From: Corynebacterium tuberculostearicum SK141
Lineage (GTDB): Bacteria > Actinomycetota > Actinomycetes > Mycobacteriales > Mycobacteriaceae
Assembly (NCBI RefSeq): GCF_000175635.1
Contig: NZ_ACVP01000025.1
Coordinates: forward strand, 1-64,000
Direction of reading: 5' to 3'
DNA: 64,000 nucleotides
Shown piece after piece: positions 37,802 to 46,205 of the stretch (the stretch's first letter is position 1; each line of letters starts with the position of its first letter). Made by a program: the position numbers and the translations under genes. The notes under the pieces were generated by a model. It was not told the origin of the DNA. It worked only from the letters and a program-made list of their open reading frames with translations, and made no database searches.

Positions 37802-37903
37802 CTTAGGCCATTTTAGTGCGGAACAATCCCACCCCACCGTCAAATACCACCAGGTAGCAGTGTCAAGAGAAACGTTACTCACCCACACATGACCTAAGTC
37901 GGG
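37797..37903. mobile_element. 107-bp MITE-like element related to the IS1634-type remnant
   Basis: Inverted repeats CCTGACTTAGG (37797-37807) and CCTAAGTCGGG (37893-37903) bound a unit without coding capacity. Its right 90 bases (from TTAGTGCGGA at 37813) are closely similar to 40091-40180, the end of the transposase element. It is best read as an internal-deletion derivative of that IS that inserted into the gene copy at 37727. Confidence 0.65.
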
Positions 37904-37912
37904 AAGCGCCAG

Positions 37913-38390
37913 CTAACCCCGTAAGTATTCGGCCGCCGCGGCGGCAAGTTCCTCTGGGGCCTCGCTGACATCCAGCACGATGCCCGCTTCCCCCGGCTGC
38001 AGTTCCTCGAGTGTCTCGAATTGCGAGTCCAGAAGGACGACCGACATGAAGTTGCCCAGAGCGCTGACTCATGCGCTCCTTGAGCAGCTCATAAGAGCCG
38101 TGCAGGCCCACAAAGATCGTATCGATGATGTCGCGGTGGGAGCGCTTGAGCGCGGAGCAGCCCACAATGGCACCGGCGTCCTGGTCCGCGAGAAAGCGAC
38201 CTAAGGACTCGAGCCAGGGCTTGCGGACGGCGCCGTCAAGGGCCTGCACCGAGGCCGTCTTCTAGATGTTCGCCGCCGGATGCATATCGTCCCCATCCCG
38301 AAAAGGCAGGCCGGTGCGCTGCGCCAGCAACTCCCCGACCGTGGACTTACCGCAGCTCGAGACTCCCTTGATCACCACGTGCTTGCGCAT
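37913..38390 (-). pseudogene. gntK: Gluconokinase, broken by a stop codon and a frameshift
   Basis: The N-terminus reads RKHVVIKGVSSCGKSTVGELLAQRTG (P-loop) and FRDGDDMHPAANI, then a TAG at 38263-38265 where the family has NI.KM. The same frame continues KTASVQALDGAVRKPWLESLGRFLADQDAGAIVGCSALKRSHRD and KERMSQRSG. A one-base change near 38050 then shifts the rest (NFMSVVLLDSQFETLEELQPGEAGIVLDVSEAPEELA) into another frame, ending at 37913. All family segments are present in order, so decay is recent. AGGAGG precedes the ATG. Confidence 0.85.
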
Positions 38391-38498
38391 CATCCCTCCT
38401 TGCAGCATTCCACCAAATCGAACGCGCTGCGCACTGCCTGACGCAGCGCGATTCAACGCAACATGACGCAACCACCGTGCGGCTCGATAAAGCGCGGT

Positions 38499-38885
38499 TT
38501 AACCCAGCGGCGCGTACATGAGGTTCGCGCGCTGCACCTCGCCGCGTGTGGTCGGGTCAAAGGTCGCGCACAGGGCAGCCGCCACGTAGCGCACGCCACC
38601 CACCGGAGCAGAGGAGCCGACCCGCTCGGCGCAGTTCTGCAAGGCCGGCAGGCCGATGTCGTCGCCCGGCGAAGTCATGGAGAAGAAGGACGCGGCCATC
38701 ATGGTGTCACCATCGGCACGCACATACTCGGAAGAGCCCTTGATGGCCTGCCAGGCAATAGCGCCAACGGGGTCGGTACGGAATTGGTCCCGCTCTGTCT
38801 GGGTCAACTCGGCGTTGGCGGCGGGTACGGACAGAGATGCGACGAGGAACGCAGCGCATGCTGCGAGGAAAGAAGACTTTTTCAT
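38499..38885 (-). CDS. Small exported protein of unknown function
   Basis: Protein of 128 residues with a Sec signal peptide (MKKSSFLAACAAFLVASLSVPAANA, cleavage after ANA near residue 25). The mature part has two cysteines (LPALQNCAERVG and AALCATFDP), which may form a disulfide. A TACAAT -10 box 6 bases upstream of the ATG suggests a leaderless mRNA. I recognise no family. It survives inside a region where neighbours on both sides are degraded. Confidence 0.7.
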   Translation of the reverse strand: MKKSSFLAACAAFLVASLSVPAANAELTQTERDQFRTDPVGAIAWQAIKGSSEYVRADGDTMMAASFFSMTSPGDDIGLPALQNCAERVGSSAPVGGVRYVAAALCATFDPTTRGEVQRANLMYAPLG

Positions 38886-38932
38886 AGCAATATTGTATCC
38901 CCGTGCATTGGGGTTGTCCTGGTATTCCTTCG

Positions 38933-39150
38933 CTATTGTCCAGAGGAACCGCTTGTTGCGCGAAGGATGGAAGCGCGCAGCTGGCGTATCTCAGTGGCCC
39001 CACGCGGCAGCACCCCCAGCAGGCTAGCACCGGCAGCCACGAGATTCGTTACGACCTCAGCCAGGCTCGCCGCGCCAACGGGGGCTGGCCGCCAATCATG
39101 GGCGCCGTTGTCCCAGCCGAGGCTTGTGTCCAGATCTGGCCGTGGGCGTA
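38933..39150 (-). pseudogene. 3' remnant of an unidentified gene cut by the IS element
   Basis: One frame gives a coherent protein tail of about 65 residues: SLGWDNGAHDWRPAPVG, ASLAEVVTNLVAAGASLLGV, then RGATEIRQLRASILRATSG, stopping at 38933. Upstream of about 39140 the frame merges into transposase-derived sequence, so the gene's 5' part is gone. I cannot name the family. Confidence 0.45.
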
Positions 39151-40180
39151 GTCTTCACCGGGTTTTCCCGCCGCCAGGTTTCAATCACCTCAGGCACGGT
39201 GGAGGTTTCACCGACAAAATGTAGTGCAGACCTGCATCGATGAGTGCTTGCTTGTTCGCCGCTGAAACCATGCCCGCATCGGCAACGACGGTAACCTCGT
39301 CGAGCTGGTAGGCATCTTGGAACCGTGTGATCATCGGTAGCATCGTGTGGGTTTATGCCGAGTTGCCAGCAAACGCACCCACATGCAGTGGAAACCCGGT
39401 GGCATCAGTAAGCAGCCCGACAAGGTTTTGTGGCTCCACACGATGCTCTTTGGAAAATAGGGGTTTGCGAAGCTCATCAGGAGTATCGGCTTCAAAGTAC
39501 AAGATGGTCACGTCGTACAAGATAAATGCGCCTGGCCCAATACCTGCATTATGGGCCAACGCTTGAGTTTGTATCTCCCCGAACGATTCGGTGGCGAAGG
39601 AGGAACGACGCCTCTGGATGGTGCGGTAGCTTGCGCTGGTGATGCCAACCTCGGCAAGAGTCTCGATGAAATCCAGCTTTGAGCTGGGATGGATGATCCG
39701 GGCACGCACCAGAACACGAAGCACCGGATCATCGCCGCTTGCTGCTGCAAGGCCTAGCTCGTTGAAACACGCATCAATACAGTCCAGCAAGTATCCAGCC
39801 CGCTGACCGGCTACCGGCAGCGGGTTGGAAACACTGCCTGTTGCCGGTGGGGTGTGTGTAACCTCGCCGAAGTCCATTGCGAGTTGGTCACCATCGACGA
39901 TGCGTTGAGCCTCAGCCCGCAAAAGCGCAAGCTCAGACTCTGAATGCGCTGAGCCGATATGCTTCATTCTTTTCGCACTTTTGCGTTCAGAGAACACCAC
40001 GTGCACCGCTATCGGTCCTGAGGCGGTCTTGACGGTGCGAATATAAGGACTCACCAAAATCAGACTACTGAACACCCCGGAACTACCCACTTAGTGCGGA
40101 AAAATCCCACCCCACAAACATAACCACCAGGTAACAGTGTCAAGAGTGACGTTACTCACCCGCCCATGACCTAAGTCAGG
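39140..40180 (-). mobile_element. Decayed IS1634-family element with broken transposase
   Basis: The transposase reads YIRTVKTASGPIAVHVVF, then LLDCIDACFNELGL, RTIQRRRSSFATESFGEIQ and ILYDVTILYFEAD. A TAA stop follows at 39353-39355, after which THTMLPMITRFQDAYQLDEVTVVADAGMVSAANKQALIDAGLHYILS continues in the same frame. Two one-base shifts near 39220 and 39155 follow, then homology is lost, so the distal end is deleted. The proximal end is the inverted repeat CCTAAGTCAGG at 40170-40180. A start near 40054 or 40090 is possible. It is inactive. Confidence 0.85.
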
Positions 40181-40195
40181 TTAGACTAAGGACTT

Positions 40196-40573
40196 ATGGG
40201 ATTAAAAGACGCCCTCGCCCGACTTACCGGCGCGCAGCCCCCGCGCTTAGCTCACCCCGATTTCACCGCCCCCACCGCACGGGTAGAAAAACTGGAAATC
40301 CACACCGCCGGCCCGCTTATCATCGTCGTCACTGACCAACCCGGCGCGGAGGTATTGCTGGAGGTAGCCCGCGCCCGCGAGTCAGTTACATTGGCCTCTC
40401 CCACCACGACGGTGCATTTTCCCGCCGTGAAAAAGGATGCCTTGCCCATCAAAGATCCCCGGCGCGGCTGGGTCATTCCGCTTACGCCCGCGCTTGCCGA
40501 CGCCCTCGTAGACAACCTCCCCTACCCCGGCGACTATGAACTTTCCCCCGCCCTAGCCGTGGTGGTCGAATAG
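40196..40573 (+). CDS. Conserved hypothetical protein, intact copy
   Basis: Protein of 125 residues (MGLKDALARLTGAQPPRLAHPDFTAPTARVEKLEIHTAGPLIIVVTDQ). It is a soluble, beta-rich small protein with no recognised domain and no signal peptide. A degenerate copy of its first 24 codons lies 2.47 kb upstream. The IS inverted repeat ends 15 bases before its ATG, so its original promoter may be replaced by sequence at the IS edge (TTAGACTAAGG). The gamma-carbonic anhydrase gene follows after 19 bases. Confidence 0.65.
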   Translation: MGLKDALARLTGAQPPRLAHPDFTAPTARVEKLEIHTAGPLIIVVTDQPGAEVLLEVARARESVTLASPTTTVHFPAVKKDALPIKDPRRGWVIPLTPALADALVDNLPYPGDYELSPALAVVVE

Positions 40574-40592
40574 CTGCCTTGAAAGGACTGAC

Positions 40593-41132
40593 ATGCTGCT
40601 TTTGCCTTGTGCCGGAAAGAAGCCGCGCATCCACCGCAGTGCGTGGATTGCTCCTAACGCCACCATCATTGGTGATGTAGAAATCGGCCCGGATTCCTCC
40701 GTCTTTTATGGCAGCGTACTGCGCGGCGACGTGGGCGCAATTCGCATTGGCTCTAGGTGCAATATTCAGGACAATTGCGTCTTCCACGTAGAAGAGGACA
40801 CGCCATGTGTACTAGAAGATGATGTCACGGTGGGACACATGGCAATGGTCCATGCCGCGCACGTGGAGGCAGGTTCCCTGGTGGGAATGTCCTCTTCGCT
40901 GCTCTCGCGCTGCACTATTGGCACCGGCTCGCTCATCGCGGCAGGCGCCGTGGTACTGGAAGGAACCGCCATTCCACCACGCAGCCTTGCCGCCGGCGTG
41001 CCAGCGAAGGTGCGCCGCGAGCTCAGCCCGGAAGAGTCACAGGCCTTCATCGCGCATGCTGCCCGCTACGTGGACTGCGCGCGCAGCCAATCCGATGCGG
41101 CGTTGAGCCTGGATGAGGTCACCTTTGATTAA
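40593..41132 (+). CDS. Gamma-class carbonic anhydrase-like protein
   Basis: Protein of 179 residues with a left-handed beta-helix made of hexapeptide repeats (WIAPNATIIGDVEIGPDSSVFYGSVLRGD). Zinc-ligand histidines appear in the order expected for the YrdA/gamma-CA family: CVFHVEED, VTVGHMAMVHAAHV. The arginine/aspartate pair in LRGDVGAIRIG is also present. Enzymatic activity of such short homologues varies. It converges on the GAP-family gene, and the two stop codons share TTAA. Confidence 0.88.
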   Translation: MLLLPCAGKKPRIHRSAWIAPNATIIGDVEIGPDSSVFYGSVLRGDVGAIRIGSRCNIQDNCVFHVEEDTPCVLEDDVTVGHMAMVHAAHVEAGSLVGMSSSLLSRCTIGTGSLIAAGAVVLEGTAIPPRSLAAGVPAKVRRELSPEESQAFIAHAARYVDCARSQSDAALSLDEVTFD

Positions 41133-41782
41133 AGGGAAAGCACGCCCATGAGGATGAGGAAGACCGCTACAAGGTAGCCGCCAAAAAGCGCCACCTGGGT
41201 CCTATTGGCGCGCGCCGCGGCAAAAAGACGACCGGCGGCCGATTCGGGATGGGCGCGCACCACCGCAATAAAAAGACCACAGATAGTGGGCAGGGACAGA
41301 GCCAGGCTGGCGTACCACACCAAACCGCCGTACTGAGCGGCCGGAGCGATATCTTCGGTAGCCAGGTGCATGAGCCCGTAATAAAACGGCACCGAAGTCA
41401 GCGATTGCACCACGCCCATAATGAAACCGATGATTGCGGTTAGTAGCGATGGAGTACGCAACGGCTCGAGCAGCCGATTTACCAAGGCATTGGGCTGGCC
41501 TTGAGAGCGCCACGAGCCAAACCCCACCGCGATGCCTACTGCGACAAGTACCCAGCCGGCAACGGGCGAGCTCAAAATGGCCTCGATCTGGTCTTTTACT
41601 CCCAGCAGCACAAACATCACCACGGCCGCCGCGGCGAGTACTCCCATCCAGTCTCCTATCACCACTAAGGAGGCAATGCGCCGGTACTTGCCGCGGGGCA
41701 AGATGATGCCAATGGCCACGAGGATTCCGATGAGTAAGGCATTGACGGAATCCAAGAGGGCAAAACTAACGGCGTGGAGCAT
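41129..41782 (-). CDS. GAP/Sap-family membrane protein
   Basis: Protein of 217 residues from the ATG at 41782, with a TAGACT box 7 bases upstream (leaderless). It has six membrane segments starting VSFALLDSVNALLIGILVAIGIILPRGKYRRIASLVVIGDWMGVL, a pattern of the GAP/Sap (sulfolipid-1-addressing-like) family, which in mycobacteria helps export surface glycolipids. Specific cargo here is unknown. Confidence 0.7.
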   Translation of the reverse strand: MLHAVSFALLDSVNALLIGILVAIGIILPRGKYRRIASLVVIGDWMGVLAAAAVVMFVLLGVKDQIEAILSSPVAGWVLVAVGIAVGFGSWRSQGQPNALVNRLLEPLRTPSLLTAIIGFIMGVVQSLTSVPFYYGLMHLATEDIAPAAQYGGLVWYASLALSLPTICGLFIAVVRAHPESAAGRLFAAARANRTQVALFGGYLVAVFLILMGVLSL

Positions 41783-41881
41783 GCCGGTCAGTCTACCGCC
41801 CCATGCCGCCATCGCCGATACGCCTGAGGGCACAAGACCTATATCTCACGAGTAGCTTCCTATGGTCCACCGCACAGGTCT

Positions 41882-41916
41882 TTGCGCACATTCCGTATTT
41901 TGCGTACACTATGCAA
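41882..41916 (+). promoter_or_regulatory. mmpL promoter with overlapping dyad operator
   Basis: TTGCGC (41882-41887) and TACACT (41905-41910) are 17 bases apart. The -10 box lies inside the imperfect palindrome TTGCGTACACTATGCAA (41900-41916), a natural site for the TetR protein encoded at the end of the operon. A second dyad, GTGCAG at 41973-41978 with CTGCAC at 41994-41999, lies in the 5' leader. Confidence 0.6.
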
Positions 41917-42013
41917 TGTTTCGCACGGGGTGCAAATTTCTCCCCGCGGATTCTATATTCACTGTCACCTGCGTGCAGAGCACTGTACGCATACTGCACA
42001 AGAAAGCACTTTT

Positions 42014-44392
42014 ATGTCTAAATTCCTCTACCGGCTAGGTAGCTGGTCCTACCGCAAGGTGTGGCCCTTCCTAGCCTTTTGGCTCATCGTCTTGGTGGCC
42101 ATGGCGGGACTTACCGCCGGCTTTGCCAAGTCCCCTAACCCTAATTTCTCCATGCCGGAGATGGACTCCACCACCACCCAAGACAAGATGATGGAGCGCT
42201 TCGGCCAAGATACCGATGCCATGAGTGCACCCGAAGGCACCGTGGTCATCCAAGCACCGGAGGGAAAGACCCTCGCCGATAAGCAGGTAGCCGGCGAGAT
42301 AGATGACCTCCTTGGCGAGCTCAAGGACACTGGCGCACTCAAGGACCAGGGCAAACTGGTCAGCCCGGTGATGGCTGCAGCCGGTATGGAAAAGCAAATG
42401 GGCGAAAAGATGAAGGCCCAGCACATGCCAGACGAGCAGATTCAAAGGAACCTGCAGCAGCTCTCCCCTCTGAGCGAGGATAAGTCCACCGGCACCGTCA
42501 CCATCACCTTTGATGCGGAAACCGTCATGGACATCCCAGAAGAGGACATGGCCAAGGTCACGGACGTACTCAATAAGTACGACGAGGGCGACCTCACCGT
42601 GAAGTACCAGGGCAATGCCTTTAGCTCCGCCGGTCAAGAGATGGGTGGCAGCGCCGAGATTATCGGCCTCATCGTCGCCGCAATCGTGCTGCTGATCACC
42701 TTCGGTTCCTTCGTGGCCGCTGGTATGCCGCTAATTTCCGCCATCATCGGCGTAGGCATCGGCATCCTCGGCGTGCAGGTATCCACGGTCTTTACGGATA
42801 CCATCTCCGATATGACCCCGACGTTGGCCTCCATGATTGGCCTGGCCGTCGGCATCGATTACGCGCTGTTTATTGTCAACCGCTTCCGCAACGAGCTCAT
42901 CACCTCCTCTGGCCTCAACGATCTTTCGCCAAAGGAACTGGCCCAAGAGCTCAAGAAGATGGATAAGGCCACCCGTGCCCACGCCATGGGCATGGCGCTG
43001 GGCACCGCGGGCGGTTCCGTTGTCTTCGCCGGCACCACCGTGGTCATCGCCTTGGCCGCGCTGACCATTATCGGCATCCCGTTCCTGGGCACCATGGCCA
43101 TCGCTGCTGCGGCTACGGTCATCATCGCCGTACTGGTTGCCAATACCTTCATCCCCGCCCTGCTGGGGCTCTTGGGCACCAAGATCTTCGCCGGCCGCGT
43201 GCCTGGCCCCAAGGTTCCAGACCCAGAGGACGAAAAGCCCACCATGGGCCTGCGCTGGGTTCGCCGCGTGCGCGCCCACCCGTGGCTGCACCTTATCGCG
43301 GGTGTCGTCTTGCTGGGCATCCTGGCCGTACCATTTGCCCAGCTGCGCCTGGCCATGCCCACCGATGGCACCGCAAAGCCCGGCACCCCACAGCGCGAGG
43401 CCTATGAGATCACGGCAGACGCCTTTGGCCCTGGCCGCAATGCCCCGATGATCGCGTTCGTTGATGTGGCCGATGTCCCTGAGCAGGACCGCATGCCGGC
43501 CTTCCAGGATCTCCTGCGGGAGATCAATGGCAACGACGGCGTGGAAAACGCTCAGATCGTGCAGACCACGGACAACGGTGATGCTGCGCAGATCATGATC
43601 ACTCCTACCACCGGCGCAACCGATGAGGAAACCACCGAAACCCTTAACCACCTGCGCGATTACCAGGGTGAGTTTGAAAAGACCGGCGGTTCCTACGGCA
43701 TTACCGGTATCACCCCGATTTTCGATGATATTTCTGAGCGCCTCAATAACGTGCTCATCCCATACGTAGCCATCGTGCTGGGCCTGGCCTTCATCGTCTT
43801 GATGCTGGTCTTCCGCTCCATCTGGGTACCGCTCATCGCCGCGGCCGGCTTCGCTTTGTCGATGGCCGCGACCTTCGGCATCACCGTGGCCATTTGGCAA
43901 GAAGGCATGTTCGGCATCGTCGACGACCCACAGCCGCTGCTTTCCTTCCTGCCCATCATGCTCATCGGCCTTACCTTCGGCCTAGCCATGGACTACCAGG
44001 TCTTCTTGGTGACCCGCATGCGTGAGGGATTTGTCAATGGCAAGACGGCCGGCAACGCCACCTCGAATGGCTTCAAGCACGGCGCCCGCGTGGTCACGGC
44101 CGCGGCCCTCATTATGATTTCCGTCTTCGCCGCCTTCATCTTGATGGACGAGCCGTTCATTAAGACCATGGGCTTTGCCCTGGCTGCGGGCGTGCTTATC
44201 GACGCCTTCGTGGTCCGCATGATGATCATCCCAGCCACCATGTTTGTGCTGGATAAGAAGGCATGGTGGTTCCCGCACTGGTTGGATAAGAACACCCCTA
44301 ACATGGACATCGAAGGCGAGGCCTTGCACTCTGACCGCGAGGAACTCCTGCGCGCCCAACGAGAGAAGGTAGGCGAAGCACACCGTGACTAG
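42014..44392 (+). CDS. MMPL-family RND transporter
   Basis: Protein of 792 residues from the ATG at 42014. Longer in-frame starts lie upstream of or in the promoter. There are twelve membrane segments in the MmpL layout: TM1 (about 17-37), a periplasmic domain (about 40-215), five segments, a cytoplasmic loop (GRVPGPKVPDPEDEKP), TM7, a second periplasmic domain (about 445-575) and five more segments. The proton-relay motifs are visible as GLAVGIDYALFIVNRFRNEL in the first half and GLTFGLAMDYQVFLVTRMRE in the second. It exports lipids or drugs. The tetR gene overlaps its end. Confidence 0.92.
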   Translation: MSKFLYRLGSWSYRKVWPFLAFWLIVLVAMAGLTAGFAKSPNPNFSMPEMDSTTTQDKMMERFGQDTDAMSAPEGTVVIQAPEGKTLADKQVAGEIDDLLGELKDTGALKDQGKLVSPVMAAAGMEKQMGEKMKAQHMPDEQIQRNLQQLSPLSEDKSTGTVTITFDAETVMDIPEEDMAKVTDVLNKYDEGDLTVKYQGNAFSSAGQEMGGSAEIIGLIVAAIVLLITFGSFVAAGMPLISAIIGVGIGILGVQVSTVFTDTISDMTPTLASMIGLAVGIDYALFIVNRFRNELITSSGLNDLSPKELAQELKKMDKATRAHAMGMALGTAGGSVVFAGTTVVIALAALTIIGIPFLGTMAIAAAATVIIAVLVANTFIPALLGLLGTKIFAGRVPGPKVPDPEDEKPTMGLRWVRRVRAHPWLHLIAGVVLLGILAVPFAQLRLAMPTDGTAKPGTPQREAYEITADAFGPGRNAPMIAFVDVADVPEQDRMPAFQDLLREINGNDGVENAQIVQTTDNGDAAQIMITPTTGATDEETTETLNHLRDYQGEFEKTGGSYGITGITPIFDDISERLNNVLIPYVAIVLGLAFIVLMLVFRSIWVPLIAAAGFALSMAATFGITVAIWQEGMFGIVDDPQPLLSFLPIMLIGLTFGLAMDYQVFLVTRMREGFVNGKTAGNATSNGFKHGARVVTAAALIMISVFAAFILMDEPFIKTMGFALAAGVLIDAFVVRMMIIPATMFVLDKKAWWFPHWLDKNTPNMDIEGEALHSDREELLRAQREKVGEAHRD

Positions 44393-44984
44393 TCTGCGCG
44401 AAGAAAAGAAGCGAGCTACGCGTCAGGCCATGGCCGATGCGGCAGCGCGCCTCGTCCTCGACGGCGGTGCCGAAGCCGCCACGGTCTCCGGCATCACCGC
44501 GACCGTCGGGGTCTCCCCGCGCACCTTTCACAACTACTTCTCCTCGGTGGCTGATGCGCTACTGTCCTTTAGCACCGATGTGCTTGCCAAGTTTTCCAAG
44601 GAAGTACCCACTGTCTTTCCTAATTCATCCATTTCTGAATTCCTCGAACAAGTAACGCTCGATGCCACCGAAAACGAGGGCAAAGAGCTACATTCTTTTA
44701 CCTCTCTTTTCACCATTGGCGAGGCTTTAGAAAACTTGAGCCATACCTCGAAAGAGCGCCAACAATTCCAAGTCGCAGCTGACCAAGTTTTGGAAACTTT
44801 CCACCAACGCGCCCCGGATAAGTCGCGCTTTGAAATCGCGGTCATTCTCCAAGCGTGTGCGGGTGCCAGTGCGATGAGCATGAAAGAAATCCACCGCCGC
44901 TCCCAGGCCGAAGAATCACTGGACGCTCACACAAAGCATGAGATAGTTCGCACAGCCTTTGCCACCGTGCGTGCCATCGACTAG
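44385..44984 (+). CDS. TetR-family regulator of the mmpL operon
   Basis: Protein of 199 residues from a GTG that overlaps the mmpL end by 8 bases. The HTH reads KKRATRQAMADAAARLVLDGGAEAATVSGITATVGVSPRTFHNYFSSVADALLSF. The C-terminal domain is helical. Coupling to the transporter and the operator-like dyad over the mmpL -10 box point to local repression relieved by a transported compound. Confidence 0.9.
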   Translation: MTSLREEKKRATRQAMADAAARLVLDGGAEAATVSGITATVGVSPRTFHNYFSSVADALLSFSTDVLAKFSKEVPTVFPNSSISEFLEQVTLDATENEGKELHSFTSLFTIGEALENLSHTSKERQQFQVAADQVLETFHQRAPDKSRFEIAVILQACAGASAMSMKEIHRRSQAEESLDAHTKHEIVRTAFATVRAID

Positions 44985-45026
44985 CTAGCCTAATGGGCGC
45001 TTTAATCCGTATGCTCGGCAATAGTT

Positions 45027-46205
45027 ATGGATAAGACAGCCCCTATATCGAGCACCGCGCAAGACGCCCGCTTCATTCAAGCGGGCGTTAATGCCGCATT
45101 TCAAGACCGCATCGGGGAGGCGACCGATGTGGAATTTAATTTCCTCGGGCCCTCGGATGGCGATAGCGAAGGAAGCTATGCCACCGACCAGCTCGTGGAG
45201 GTACGGGTAAGCTCCGCGCAGCACGTGGCGGATTTTCGTGGCGTGCGCCTAGCCGTCATCGCCGCAGACACCTGGCACTGGACTACCTCTGCGACCGAGC
45301 ATTTTGCTGACCTTCCGCAGTCAGGTACGGCCAGCGCAGACATTGACCGCATGGTTGCTTATGCCTCCCTCATCGTGGGCACTATGCCGGTGCTGCGCGC
45401 CCAGCAGGGCGATCACGTGGCCATCGTTGCGGTGGATTTCCACCCCTACCTGGACTTTCGCCAGACCTTGCTGCGCGGTCTCCAACACAGCAGCGCGGAG
45501 ATGGACGAGAAGGGGCCGGCCCTCGCGCTTGCCCGCTACCTGGACATGGAGTCCACCGAGGAAGAGCCCTACCTGCATTTTTCTGATGGCACCACGGTGC
45601 GTTTTGAGCAGGCAAGCCCCGAAGTACACAAGATTTCCGGCATCACCCCAGGCTTGGCGGCCGCGCGCGTCCTGGAGGATGCTTTTTACTTAAGCACCGA
45701 AAACCAGATGTTTTTCCAAGGCAGCTTCCCAGATGCCACGGTAGATCTCGATGTGGATAAGGCCACCGCCACGGTGTCCTATCGCGGCGGGCAGATGACG
45801 GCCAATGCGGTGCTTATCGCGACCATTTCGGACGAGGAATTCACGTGGGCTTGGGCGGATCCGCAGCTTAAAGACACCGCGGCGGCGCGGTTGGCAGGAA
45901 ACCTAGCGCGCTTTGGTATCGACGAGGCCGTGCCTGAATTGGTTCGCCCGCACCTTCCGCTTCAGCTGGCGCACGAGCACCAGCTACCGCACCTTGCTCT
46001 GCCCATTTTGGGGATCTGGACGCTGGCGGGCACTACGCTTGCCGACGCCCGCGTGGGCCTCGTCCTCCTCGATGCCCCACAGCTGCACCTCCCAGAGCCG
46101 ACGCCAGCCGCGACCGAAGCTACTTTGGCGGTTCCCCCTCCTTCATGGATCAACGCCGATCGCGCCCGCGCCGCCTATGGATCATTTCGCGGGGTGGAGG
46201 TGTAG
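45027..46205 (+). CDS. Uncharacterised protein, possibly DUF6882-like repeats
   Basis: Protein of 392 residues, acidic and soluble, with no signal peptide or membrane segment. Two regions with similar aromatic motifs appear: VIAADTWHWTTSATEHFADLPQSG (about residue 80) and ATISDEEFTWAWADPQLKDTAAARLAGNLARFGIDEAV (about 265). The FxWAWADP motif is like that of DUF6882 proteins, so the protein may contain two such units. The assignment is tentative and no function can be given. It converges on the acyl-CoA hydrolase gene with a 24-base overlap. Confidence 0.6.
   Translation: MDKTAPISSTAQDARFIQAGVNAAFQDRIGEATDVEFNFLGPSDGDSEGSYATDQLVEVRVSSAQHVADFRGVRLAVIAADTWHWTTSATEHFADLPQSGTASADIDRMVAYASLIVGTMPVLRAQQGDHVAIVAVDFHPYLDFRQTLLRGLQHSSAEMDEKGPALALARYLDMESTEEEPYLHFSDGTTVRFEQASPEVHKISGITPGLAAARVLEDAFYLSTENQMFFQGSFPDATVDLDVDKATATVSYRGGQMTANAVLIATISDEEFTWAWADPQLKDTAAARLAGNLARFGIDEAVPELVRPHLPLQLAHEHQLPHLALPILGIWTLAGTTLADARVGLVLLDAPQLHLPEPTPAATEATLAVPPPSWINADRARAAYGSFRGVEV

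Noticed and set aside
41882..42013. A longer MmpL protein starting at 41882
   Set aside because: The same bases form the -35 box, and the extra 44 residues have no similarity to MmpL N-termini; MSKFLYRLG at 42014 is the normal start.
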